A stretch of 22,167 bases of DNA from Fimbriimonadaceae bacterium (GCA_019694835.1 JAIBBE010000197.1:1-22167), one strand, 5' to 3'. Counted from the first letter of the stretch, positions 1-6,502 are shown. Made by a program: numbers and translations. Notes: generated by a model not told the origin, from the letters alone.

Positions 1-1
1 C

Positions 2-1744
2 CGAGCCATCGCTCGCAGTACCGGGGTGAACCGTAACACGGTGAACCGGTATGTGCAGCAGTGGCGGCGGGAAGCTGCAAGTGCAGGTGTTGCAGCGAGT
101 TGCGAGTCAAATGCGGCCAAGTTGCAGTCCAGGTCGGCCCACGATCCACCAGCATCCTTGGAGCATGGGGCGGGTGCAAATGAGGCCAACTTGCACCTCG
201 GCTTTGCAGCCACAATTCAAGGCGAGCCGAACATTCAGGCCGGTGCAAATGGTGCCAAGTTGCACCCCGGCTCGGTAGTGCAAGTTGGCACGCACAGCCT
301 GTGCTGGCCACATCGTGAGATCATTCAAAGCAAGCTCGACCAGGGCCTGACGGCCCAACGCATCCATCAGGATCTGCGAACCGAGCATGGCTTCATGGGC
401 AGTTACTTCAGTGTGCTCCGGTTCGTGCAGCGACTGCAGCCTCGTCAGGAGTTGCCGTTCCGCCGGATGGAAGTGGCACCCGGTGACGAAGTGCAGGTGG
501 ACTTCGGGCAAGGTGCGTGGATCGTCGATGGCGAGGGGAAGAAGCGTCGTCCTCACTTGTTCCGCATGGTGCTCAGTCACAGTCGCAAGGCCTACAGCGA
601 AGTGGTGCTGCAGCAGACGACCGACGCGTTCCTGCAGTGCCTGGAGAATGCCTTCCGTCACTTTGGTGGCGTCACCCGAACGGTGGTGATCGACAACCTG
701 AAGGCTGGTGTGCTGCAGGCTGACTGGTACGATCCGGAACTGAACCCGAAGCTCGAAGCGTTCGCTCGTCACTATGGCACGGTGATTCTGCCGACCAAGC
801 CACGAACGCCACGACACAAGGGGAAGGTGGAACGGGGGATCGACTACGCTCAGGAGAATGCTCTCAAGGGCATGACCTTCGCCAGCCTGCACGAACAGAA
901 CGTCCATCTGCGACACTGGGAATCGACGGTGGCAGACACGCGTATTCATGGCACCACCCGTCAGCAGGTACAGCAGCACTTCGAGACGGTCGAACGCTCA
1001 GCCTTGATGTCACTCCCGGAGAGTCGCTTCCCCAACTACCAGGAAGGACAACGCAAGGTCCATCGTGATGGTCATGTGGAAGTGCAGAAGTCGTTCTACT
1101 CAGTGCCTCCCGAATATCTGGGACATACGGTCTGGGTGCGCTTCGATGAACGAATGGTGCGAGTCTTCAATCAGCGTCGCGAACTGATTGCCAGCCATCT
1201 GCGTCGTGCGGAAGGTCGCTTCAGCACGCTCGGCGAACATCTGCACAGTCAGAAGATCAGCCAGGTTGAACAGGGTGCCGAGGCATTACTCAAGAGAGTG
1301 GCTCTCGTGGATGCCATCATCAGCCAGTGGGCAGTGGCGATGTATCGCGAACGAGGCATCCAGGGCATCCGTTCACTGATAGGCCTGCTATCCCTGTGCA
1401 AACAGCATCAAATCCCAGCAGTGTCGCAGGCATGTCACGCTGCTCAGCAACATCAGGCTTACCGTCTTCGTGACTTACGCCAGTTGCTGCAGCGGCAAGA
1501 ACAGGAAGAGTCGCTTCCCCTGCTCGATGAACACCCCGTTATCCGTTCGCTTAGCGTCTATGGCGAATTGGCTCGTCAATCTGTCCCCTCCTGGAGTCTG
1601 TCTGATGTCGCATGCAGTGTTGTTAACGAAGTTACGGCAACTCAAGCTCTCGGGCATGGCCCAGAGTCTGGAGATTCGGCTACAGGAAGCCCAGTCGCAC
1701 CAGCTCAGCCATGCCGAGTTCCTGGAACTGGCCGTGCAGGATGA
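2..1744 (+). CDS. istA: IS21-family DDE transposase IstA (5' partial)
   Basis: IstA catalyses strand cleavage and transfer at the IS21 ends, working with the ATPase IstB. The frame is already open at base 2, where residues RAIARSTGVNRNTVNRY form a helix-turn-helix, so the true start lies upstream; a GTG at 26 is only an internal codon. The DDE core is visible, numbering from base 2: D167 in VQVDFGQG, D231 in VIDNLKAG and E277 in KGKVERGI. Between the helix-turn-helix and the core, about 55 residues form an imperfect 23-residue repeat (NAAKLQS, NEANLHL, NGAKLHP) encoded by a 69-bp DNA periodicity. After HPVIRSLSVYGELA the last roughly 60 residues overlap the start of istB in another frame and look low in complexity, so the ancestral stop may have been lost. 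The protein may still be active, but its istB partner is disrupted. Confidence 0.93.
   Translation, partial: RAIARSTGVNRNTVNRYVQQWRREAASAGVAASCESNAAKLQSRSAHDPPASLEHGAGANEANLHLGFAATIQGEPNIQAGANGAKLHPGSVVQVGTHSLCWPHREIIQSKLDQGLTAQRIHQDLRTEHGFMGSYFSVLRFVQRLQPRQELPFRRMEVAPGDEVQVDFGQGAWIVDGEGKKRRPHLFRMVLSHSRKAYSEVVLQQTTDAFLQCLENAFRHFGGVTRTVVIDNLKAGVLQADWYDPELNPKLEAFARHYGTVILPTKPRTPRHKGKVERGIDYAQENALKGMTFASLHEQNVHLRHWESTVADTRIHGTTRQQVQQHFETVERSALMSLPESRFPNYQEGQRKVHRDGHVEVQKSFYSVPPEYLGHTVWVRFDERMVRVFNQRRELIASHLRRAEGRFSTLGEHLHSQKISQVEQGAEALLKRVALVDAIISQWAVAMYRERGIQGIRSLIGLLSLCKQHQIPAVSQACHAAQQHQAYRLRDLRQLLQRQEQEESLPLLDEHPVIRSLSVYGELARQSVPSWSLSDVACSVVNEVTATQALGHGPESGDSATGSPVAPAQPCRVPGTGRAG
109..291 (+). 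repeat. 69-bp periodic repeat inside istA resembling IS21 terminal repeats
   Basis: The core AAATGNGGCCAANTTGCA starts at 109, 178 and 247, exactly 69 bp (23 codons) apart, so the reading frame is kept. The third copy, GTGCCAAGTTGCAC at 252-265, is followed at 278-291 by GTGCAAGTTGGCAC, its reverse complement with one mismatch. The cores resemble the inverse of this element's right terminus (GGGGTGCNAGTTGACA), so they may be internal transposase-binding-like sites as well as coding repeats. Between the cores the units are much less similar. Confidence 0.7.
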
Positions 1745-2134
1745 AGTGCTCCTGCGTAGTGATCGGCAGATCGAACGCCGCATCAAGAGTGCTCAGTTCC
1801 GCGATCACAAGACACTCGATGACTTCGACTGGTCGTTCAACACCAGCCTGCCGAGGAAGCAGGTCTTCGACCTGGCAACGTGCCGATTCATTCGTGAAGC
1901 GAAGGATGTACTTTGGCTTGGTCCGCCGGGACTGGGCAAGAGTCACCTGGTGCAGGCACTGGGCCTGCAGGCGATCAAGCAGGGGCACACCGTGCTCTAT
2001 CGCTCGGTCTTCGATCTGGTGCGGGACTTCCTGCATGAGGAAGTGCAGCTGAGCAGTGAGAAGGTGCTGGCCAAGTTCCTTAAGCCTGATCTCCTGATCA
2101 TTGACGATATGGGCATGAAACAACTGCCCAAGCG
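1605..2134 (+). pseudogene. istB: IstB helper ATPase, N-terminal part, interrupted
   Basis: IstB is the AAA+ ATPase that selects and remodels target DNA for IstA. The chosen ATG at 1605 is preceded by GGAG at 1593-1596, and the protein opens MSHAVLLTKLRQLKL like other IstB N-termini. Walker A (GPPGLGKSH) begins near residue 106 and Walker B (LLIIDD) lies at about 163-168. After LPKR the frame enters the inserted element and stops at 2159 with eight foreign codons. The missing C-terminus is found at 4703-4976. Joining 1605-2134 to 4703-4976 gives 804 nt, an uninterrupted 267-residue protein of normal IstB length. It overlaps the 3' end of istA by 140 nt in a different frame. Without the second half, including sensor and arginine-finger regions, the truncated product is probably inactive. 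Confidence 0.9.
2127..2134 (+). repeat. Left core repeat CCCAAGCG (putative attL)
   Basis: The eight bases are identical to 4695-4702 and lie in the istB codons for LPKR. In a circularised element the junction would read CCCAAGCGCTTCAAC, which contains the palindrome AAGCGCTT. The exact crossover dinucleotide cannot be fixed from sequence alone. Confidence 0.75.
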
Positions 2135-2167
2135 CTTCAACACACTGCTCATCAACTGAGTACAACG

Positions 2168-2467
2168 GTGCATTACCGTTACCATCCCCTCTTCGGCAGT
2201 CAGGTTACTGCTCTTCGCCCATTCAATTCCACCCATCAGTTGGTGCAACTGGCGAACGACACTCGCCTTGCAATCCCTACCTGGATGCTTGATCCCGTAG
2301 CTTGTGCACAAATGAGCGATTCATCTCATCCACAGATTTCTGTCTCCGCTCTTCTTGCTCTCTTGTGTCTACTAGAAGTGAAGCCGTTTCGAATTGCCCC
2401 AGCACGAGAGGGAGACAGCCATGCACCAATTCGACCAGGAACTTCCGGTTCGACAGGGAGTATTTGA
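2168..2467 (+). CDS. Small DUF5372-like protein of the recombinase element
   Basis: The 99-residue frame starts at a GTG at 2168 and opens HYRYHPLFGSQV, followed by LVQLANDTRLAIPTWML. The HP-x-x-G opening and the length resemble DUF5372-type proteins, which as I recall are often encoded just upstream of large serine recombinases; the assignment is from memory of the family and is moderate. The last roughly 30 residues overlap the next gene in another frame and look unstructured, so the conserved part is about 70 residues. No clear ribosome binding site precedes the GTG. Function is unknown; a role as accessory or directionality factor of the recombinase would be a guess from position only. 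Confidence 0.5.
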   Translation: MHYRYHPLFGSQVTALRPFNSTHQLVQLANDTRLAIPTWMLDPVACAQMSDSSHPQISVSALLALLCLLEVKPFRIAPAREGDSHAPIRPGTSGSTGSI

Positions 2468-2591
2468 GTTCGCAAGGGTTGACACCTGGGATCAATTACC
2501 TGTCGCAGTACAGGAAGAGTGTTTGCGACTGTTGACACTGCAACTGAAACGTTCCATTGAAGCCGAGCAACAGGAGGTCGATGATGAGTGA
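2421..2591 (+). CDS. 56-aa conserved-looking small protein preceding the recombinase
   Basis: ATG at 2421 is preceded by GAGGGAG with good spacing, which makes it preferable to the upstream in-frame TTG at 2394. The product is acidic and mostly helical (MHQFDQELPVRQGVF, then QLPVAVQEECLRLLTLQL). Its stop overlaps the recombinase start by 8 nt (ATGAGTGA at 2584-2591), indicating translational coupling. The pattern of a short acidic protein coupled to a large serine recombinase suggests a partner or accessory factor, but no domain is recognised. Confidence 0.65.
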   Translation: MHQFDQELPVRQGVFEFARVDTWDQLPVAVQEECLRLLTLQLKRSIEAEQQEVDDE

Positions 2592-4656
2592 CAAGATTCT
2601 CCCCCAGCACCAGGACCGGACAGCCTATGTGTATGTGCGACAGTCCAGCAATCAACAAGTCCGTGATCATCGCGAAGGCCGAGAGCGTCAATATGCTTTG
2701 GCAGATCTCGCCAGGCGGCTCGGGTTTCGACAGGTCACAACAATAGATGACGATTTGGGACGCTCCGGAAGTGGATTACAGGAACGACCGGGATTCGCAC
2801 GGTTGCTGACGGCAGTTTGCCAAGGGGATGCGGGGGCCGTGTTGGCACTGGAAGCTTCGCGTCTGGCGAGGAACAATCGCGACTGGCACCACCTGGTTGA
2901 TCTGTGTGGACTCACTGCTACGCTGATCATCGACGAGGATGGAGTCTATGATCCTCGTCTCTTGAATGACAGGCTGTTGCTCGGATTGAAAGGAAGTTTG
3001 GCTGAGTTTGAACTGGGCCTATTACGGCAACGTGCGAGGGCGTGCTTTGAACAAAAAGTCGGACGTGGGCATATCCTTTGGGAACCTGCGGTTGGCTTCA
3101 TCCGCACGGAAGACCATCGCATCGAGAAGATCGCTGATCGTCAGGTGCAAGAAGCGTTGACAGGAGTGTTCCGCAAATTTCGGGAACTGGGCAGTGCGCG
3201 GCAGACAGGGCTGTGGTATTCTCAAGAAGGCCTGCGGCTCCCCGAGGTGATACCAGGAACCGGTGGTCGCGAGATTGAGTGGCATCTACCAGGCCGCCAT
3301 CGTATTCTTCAGATTCTCAAAAACCCCTGTTATGCTGGTGCTTTTGCCTGGGGGCGAACCCAGACACGAACAGTCGTGGAAAATGGTCGAGCCCATAGAA
3401 AGGGACGCCGGAAATGTCCTCAAGAGAAATGGAAAGTGCTGATCCTGGATCATCATCCCGGCTATATCCGTTGGACTGAGTTCCTGGAGAATCAACGGAT
3501 CATGGAGACCAACCGAAATATGCCCAACGGTAGCACTCCCGGCACTGCAAAAACAGGACCGGCGCTGTTATCCGGACTCTTACGATGCGGTCGTTGCGGA
3601 CGGATGATGTTTACCACTTATGGTGGTGCCAAGGGTAATGTGCCTCGATATCTGTGTCGTGGCGACCGAACACAGCCGCGAGGCTCGCCTTGCCAGACGG
3701 TCGGTGGCCTCCGTGTAGACTTAGCCGTGGCTCAAGCAGTCCTGGATGCTATTCAGCCTGCTGGTATCAGGGCAGCCTTGCAGGCGATGGGGCAAGTGCT
3801 CCATGATGATACCGAACGTCGTCGTTTACTGGAGCTGGCTCTCGAAAAAGCCAAGTACGAAGCGCGTCGTGCCCAGAGGCAATTCGATGCCGTTGATCCT
3901 GACAATCGGCTAGTGGCTGGAGAACTGGAGGCACGCTGGAATACATCACTTCAGGAAGTGAGCCAACTCGAAGACCGTCTGAAGACACTAGGCTCATTGA
4001 TGACCACAATCACGGAACGCGATCAGCAGAGGTTGCTTGAACTCGGTACCTATCTTCCCAAGCTCTGGAATCATCCGACCACTACTTCTGAAACCAAGAA
4101 ACGGATCATTCGTTCGGTTCTTCAAGAAATCGTGTTAACCAGCAGTGCCGAACCACCACGGCATGAATTGCGACTCCACTGGAAGGGAGGCGTCCACACT
4201 GAATTGTTTGTGGGTCGCAATCAGCGTGGCAAGCATGGGCGTGCGACGGATCAATCGATTTGCGAGTTGGTAACCGAGTTATCCAAGGTGTGTGATGATC
4301 GAGCCATTGCAGTAGTGCTGAATCGACTTGGATATCGAACTGGCCATAACAATTCGTGGGTCGTCGCACGAGTAACACAACTACGTTGTCACTATCAGTT
4401 GCCGAATTATCAAAAGAATGATCAATGGCTAACCTTACAACAAGCTGCTGAATCTCTAGGTGTCAGCCATACTGTCGTTCAACGGTTGATTCGACATGGC
4501 CAATTGCCAGCACGGCAGGTCGTAAAATATGCCCCGTGGATCATCAATCGGAAGGACTTGGACGATGATACAGTACAGTCTACTGTTCGCAGTATTCGAG
4601 CTGGCCATCGAAGTCCGCCAACTGACCCCCGACAACCTCAACTCCCCTTCAATTAA
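2584..4656 (+). CDS. Large serine recombinase (resolvase/invertase superfamily)
   Basis: This 690-residue enzyme would cut both DNA strands through a phosphoserine link and integrate or excise the element. The resolvase domain begins with AYVYVRQSS, where S21 is the likely nucleophile and R19 the paired arginine, and continues through DDDLGRSGSGLQ and LEASRLARNNRDW. A recombinase domain follows (about residues 170-320, with GVFRKFRELGSARQ and the ILKNPCYAGAFAWG motif). A zinc ribbon with CGRCG and two later cysteines lies near 334-375. A helical segment comes next, and a C-terminal MerR/excisionase-like helix-turn-helix (LTLQQAAESLGVSHT) lies near 615-660. The start at 2584 is chosen because AGGAGG at 2572-2577 is six bases upstream; ATG 2581 is possible. 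The frame looks intact, so the element may be mobile. Confidence 0.93.
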   Translation: MSDKILPQHQDRTAYVYVRQSSNQQVRDHREGRERQYALADLARRLGFRQVTTIDDDLGRSGSGLQERPGFARLLTAVCQGDAGAVLALEASRLARNNRDWHHLVDLCGLTATLIIDEDGVYDPRLLNDRLLLGLKGSLAEFELGLLRQRARACFEQKVGRGHILWEPAVGFIRTEDHRIEKIADRQVQEALTGVFRKFRELGSARQTGLWYSQEGLRLPEVIPGTGGREIEWHLPGRHRILQILKNPCYAGAFAWGRTQTRTVVENGRAHRKGRRKCPQEKWKVLILDHHPGYIRWTEFLENQRIMETNRNMPNGSTPGTAKTGPALLSGLLRCGRCGRMMFTTYGGAKGNVPRYLCRGDRTQPRGSPCQTVGGLRVDLAVAQAVLDAIQPAGIRAALQAMGQVLHDDTERRRLLELALEKAKYEARRAQRQFDAVDPDNRLVAGELEARWNTSLQEVSQLEDRLKTLGSLMTTITERDQQRLLELGTYLPKLWNHPTTTSETKKRIIRSVLQEIVLTSSAEPPRHELRLHWKGGVHTELFVGRNQRGKHGRATDQSICELVTELSKVCDDRAIAVVLNRLGYRTGHNNSWVVARVTQLRCHYQLPNYQKNDQWLTLQQAAESLGVSHTVVQRLIRHGQLPARQVVKYAPWIINRKDLDDDTVQSTVRSIRAGHRSPPTDPRQPQLPFN

Positions 4657-4694
4657 GCTACTATTGGAGAGATGTAGCATCATGTCGAACCCTT

Positions 4695-4702
4695 CCCAAG
4701 CG
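4695..4702 (+). repeat. Right core repeat CCCAAGCG (putative attR)
   Basis: This copy matches 2127-2134 and is followed by TTCAGGCGAATATC, the native continuation of istB. The reconstructed empty site is CTGCCCAAGCGTTCAGGCG. Confidence 0.75.
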
Positions 4703-4976
4703 TTCAGGCGAATATCTCTTCGAGGTCATCATGCGGCGCTACGAAACCCGTTCGACCATGATGACTTCCAACCGCCCACTGGAAGATTGGGGCAAACTCA
4801 TGGGCGATGTCCCCAGTGCCACCGCCATCCTCGACCGCTTCCTGCATCACGCAACCATCCTCACACTGGCTGGCCGAAGCTATCGTCTCCGTCACCAATC
4901 CACGGAACAGCCCGCAAAAGCTACCAGGAAAACAGCTGCAGCCGAGAAAGAGGAAGTCATCGAAGCTGGCAAGTGA
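4703..4976 (+). pseudogene. istB: IstB helper ATPase, C-terminal part
   Basis: This is the distal half of the istB gene begun at 1605. In frame it reads SGEYLFEVIMRRYETRS and then MMTSNRPLEDWGKLMGD, the conserved IstB block after Walker B, followed by AILDRFLHHATIL and GRSYRLR. It ends in a charged tail at the TGA of 4974-4976. An internal ATG at 4731 could in principle start an 81-residue fragment, but no function would be expected from it. The sequence LPKR is present at both junctions because CCCAAGCG is duplicated at the borders of the inserted element. Confidence 0.9.
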
Positions 4977-4995
4977 CAACAACCCATGGCAGAGT

Positions 4996-5027
4996 TGTCC
5001 ACAAGCATGTCAATAACCTGTCCACAA
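4996..5027 (+). repeat. Two direct TGTCCACAA copies near the IS21 right end
   Basis: TGTCCACAA occurs at 4996-5004 and 5019-5027, 23 bp apart, between the istB stop and the terminal repeats. Each differs by one base from a DnaA-box-like TTATCCACA. They could be accessory protein sites of the IS end or a chance pair. Confidence 0.4.
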
Positions 5028-5085
5028 CGCGCGGGGCAGACAGACTGCTACTACTGTTGGGAATATCAGGAAATACCATTCACCC

Positions 5086-5138
5086 CTGGCCTAGTTTGCA
5101 CTGCAAGTCACTGGCCTAGTTTGGGGTGCTAGTTGACA
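5086..5138 (+). repeat. IS21 right terminus with two tandem terminal repeats
   Basis: CTGGCCTAGTTTGCACTGCA begins at 5086 and CTGGCCTAGTTTGGGGTGCT begins at 5111; the second ends in AGTTGACA at 5138. The outermost CA dinucleotide and the paired repeats are what IS21-family right ends look like. Confidence 0.8.
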
Positions 5139-5219
5139 GCGTTTACAACTGGCTAACACAATGAAGAGCATGGCGGCGGTGTTGCCACCGCTGGGGCTGC
5201 CGACGAAGAGCCAGTTTTT
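5139..5219 (-). pseudogene. IS66-family transposase (TnpC) C-terminal fragment
   Basis: On the minus strand this stretch reads KNWLFVGSPSGGNTAAMLF and continues IVLASCKR. That is the conserved near-C-terminal block of IS66 transposases (NWLFAGS-x-x-GG, then the alanine-rich helix). The fragment is cut on one side at the IS21 terminus (5138/5139) and on the other at the start of the palindrome at about 5218. Only about 27 codons remain, without catalytic residues. It shows that an IS66 copy was an earlier resident into which other elements inserted. Confidence 0.75.
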
Positions 5220-5249
5220 CCTGTTATGCCCAGCTGGGCATAACAGGAA
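5218..5249. repeat. 32-bp perfect palindrome
   Basis: The half-site TTCCTGTTATGCCCAG is followed without a spacer by its exact reverse complement through 5249. It starts at the point where IS66 homology ends and lies 150 bp before a tyrosine-recombinase remnant in the plus direction. A palindromic end is reminiscent of elements moved by groups of tyrosine recombinases, so a former element terminus is the best guess. It has no T-tract, so a terminator is less likely. Confidence 0.8.
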
Positions 5250-5398
5250 TTATGCTCAGTTCCAGACTATGCGTAGTTGTTGAATCAGCTAGAACGTTTG
5301 TTGTTTGATTTCCATTTGTTGCTCTTCTCAGTTTGTGCTCTCAACTCTGCATAATCATAACGGCTCACCGATTCCATTTCTGATTTGGAGAGCCGCTC

Positions 5399-5569
5399 AT
5401 GTTTGATCGCTATTTTTGTCCGCGTGTGACCTCTTGTCTTCGTGCCAGCCCCGATGCTGATTGGCTCAGTTCATTTCTCGAAGATCTCGACAAGCGTGGT
5501 TACGCTCGTCTGACTATACACTACAAATGCAGCAGGAACCGTGCTTCAGGAAATCAAGCGTGTCCTTGA
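5399..5569 (+). pseudogene. Tyrosine recombinase N-terminal remnant
   Basis: ATG 5399 has GGAG at 5387-5390. The frame reads MFDRYFCPRVTSCLRASPDA, with WLSSFLEDLDKRGYARLT soon after, which resembles the N-terminal core-binding (SAM-like) domain of integrase-type recombinases. Similarity stops after about 44 residues and the frame ends at 5569 without the catalytic Arg-His-Arg-Tyr domain. Just downstream, another frame reads LQEIKRVLEEVS and stops at 5581-5583, which looks like a genuine C-terminus, so an internal deletion may have fused the two ends of a larger locus. It is preserved only as a scar. Confidence 0.55.
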
Positions 5570-5730
5570 AGAGGTGAGTTAATCTTGCTGTCTATACGAC
5601 AAATACAACAACAGCCTGATCAAGCGAGTTAATCATGTCGGCGTAGGCGAGAGCCTGAGGGAAACTTCCCCAGACTGCTCGACCGAAGCAGTGTCATGAT
5701 AGTCGTCATTCAAAATGTCAGTAAGCACCC

Positions 5731-5751
5731 AGTTTGGGGTGCAAGTTGACA
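5731..5751 (+). repeat. Second, isolated IS21-type terminus
   Basis: AGTTTGGGGTGCAAGTTGAC plus a final A matches the terminus at 5118-5138 with one mismatch and in the same orientation. No istA or istB lies directly beside it. It marks the edge of another, mostly deleted, IS21 copy whose body would have lain to its left. Confidence 0.7.
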
Positions 5752-5756
5752 TTCAA

Positions 5757-5786
5757 ATTAGTCGCCAACATATTAGTCGCCAACAT
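5757..5786 (+). repeat. 15-bp perfect tandem duplication
   Basis: ATTAGTCGCCAACAT is present twice head to tail (5757-5771 and 5772-5786), six bases outside the isolated IS21 terminus. It could be a replication slip or a scar of element insertion; it is longer than usual IS21 target duplications. Confidence 0.8.
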
Positions 5787-5811
5787 ACTGTAGAGCAAGT
5801 CCGATTATAAG

Positions 5812-6408
5812 CTACTTATCAACGACATATAGCAGCCCGTTGAAGTCGTCATTCTTGTATGACAGTTTGCCCGAATCGAGCTTACTGCGGACTACCTTCC
5901 AGACTTCCGATGTGTCGTATGGCATCACTGATGATTTAACGGTGACGCACCCTTCGCTTATGGAACCAGGATGAAGTCCCATTCTGTCTCGGCCCGTCTT
6001 GGTGGATGTTGTGTAACCGTAATAGCCTGAATTATCCTCAATACGCGGATACAGTTTGTACCAGTCGATATGATAAGTCGCGTTCTTGAACCGTGTGCCG
6101 ATGAGGTATTCCCCGACTGGTGTTGGACCCTTCTCTTTTTTGTCGTCAGTAACTCTCGGTGACACAGTTTCTACTGACACTACTTTGCCATCTGCGACCC
6201 AACATAGTTTCTTCGACGCGCGGAGGTACACGAGGACCACCGCATTCGGGTTCTTCGCTGGCCCTCCTGCCGGACTATTTTTTGATTGCTCAGTGACAAC
6301 CGCGTTAAACTCTTCAATTGTCTGGGCAGCGCACATTGACGGACACGAAATATTCACCCCTACAGCTATCACAACCAGCAACACGAACGGGGAAGTAAAA
6401 CTTCTCAT
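5812..6408 (-). CDS. Secreted L,D-transpeptidase-like protein (YkuD/DUF2778 type)
   Basis: The 198-residue product starts with a signal peptide (MRSFTSPFVLLVVIAVGV, cleavage probably near residue 28, after MCAA). The mature part has the TPxGxY-type block at 94-101 (GPTPVGEY) and a catalytic-looking block H146-PGSI-S151-E-G-C154. Cys154 would be the acyl-accepting nucleophile and His146 its base, the arrangement of L,D-transpeptidase folds. The SEGC form, with Glu instead of the His of SHGC, is closer to DUF2778-type enzymes than to canonical YkuD. Such enzymes crosslink or edit peptidoglycan peptides outside the membrane. GAGGG stands about six bases before the ATG. It is the last gene of the minus-strand cluster, 147 bp after the 240-aa gene, so it may have its own promoter. 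Substrate is inferred only. Confidence 0.8.
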   Translation of the reverse strand: MRSFTSPFVLLVVIAVGVNISCPSMCAAQTIEEFNAVVTEQSKNSPAGGPAKNPNAVVLVYLRASKKLCWVADGKVVSVETVSPRVTDDKKEKGPTPVGEYLIGTRFKNATYHIDWYKLYPRIEDNSGYYGYTTSTKTGRDRMGLHPGSISEGCVTVKSSVMPYDTSEVWKVVRSKLDSGKLSYKNDDFNGLLYVVDK

Positions 6409-6502
6409 CTGTGACCCTCGAGATTAGTGTGATGGTTTTTCCAGGTCCACTTGTGACAATTGCCATTCTCCTGTTTCCTCATAGCACAGTCAATCGTTTA
6501 AA

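Larger units (their letters stand above)
2135..4702 (+). mobile_element. Large serine-recombinase element inserted in istB
   Basis: The 2568-bp segment has CCCAAGCG immediately before it (2127-2134) and again as its last eight bases (4695-4702). Its removal restores istB in frame, so the borders are defined by reading frame as well as by the repeat. It encodes a DUF5372-like protein, a 56-aa protein and a large serine recombinase, all on the plus strand. Direct short core identity without terminal inverted repeats fits site-specific integration by a serine recombinase, with attL around 2127-2134 and attR around 4695-4702. No cargo beyond these three genes is visible. Confidence 0.85.
2..5138 (+). 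mobile_element. IS21-family insertion sequence, 5' end outside window, interrupted by a nested element
   Basis: The element comprises a 5'-truncated istA, istB split by a second element, and a right terminus ending in GTTGACA at 5138. The right terminus holds two copies of a CTGGCCTAGTTTG-type repeat, and multiple terminal repeats are typical of IS21. The left end and any target duplication lie outside the window. Position 5139 begins a fragment of an unrelated IS66 transposase gene, which supports 5138 as the true end. Subtracting the nested 2568 bp leaves about 2.57 kb of IS21 here, a normal size for istA-istB elements once the missing left end is added. Confidence 0.88.
5250..5811. other. 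Gene-poor scar region of decayed mobile elements
   Basis: Apart from the recombinase remnant at 5399-5569 there is no supportable gene. The region holds a short imperfect hairpin at 5651-5680 (GAGCCTGAGGGA pairing loosely with TCCCCAGACTGCTC), an isolated IS21-type terminus at 5731-5751 and a 15-bp tandem duplication at 5757-5786. The last 25 bases lie just downstream of the L,D-transpeptidase gene; I see no convincing hairpin terminator for the minus-strand operon there. Confidence 0.5.

Noticed and set aside
109..291. CRISPR array
   Set aside because: The regular 69-bp spacing is in frame within a transposase gene, has only three copies and no cas genes.
107..979. 290-residue minus-strand frame opposite istA
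   Set aside because: It is a shadow of the clearly identified transposase frame and has no recognisable sequence.
4529..5119. 196-residue plus-strand frame across the recombinase end and istB remainder
   Set aside because: It reads both identified genes in a different frame and crosses the element border.
5651..5680. Group II intron-like hairpin
   Set aside because: The GAGCC...GGGAAAC look is suggestive, but pairing is broken, and no domain V or reverse transcriptase is present.
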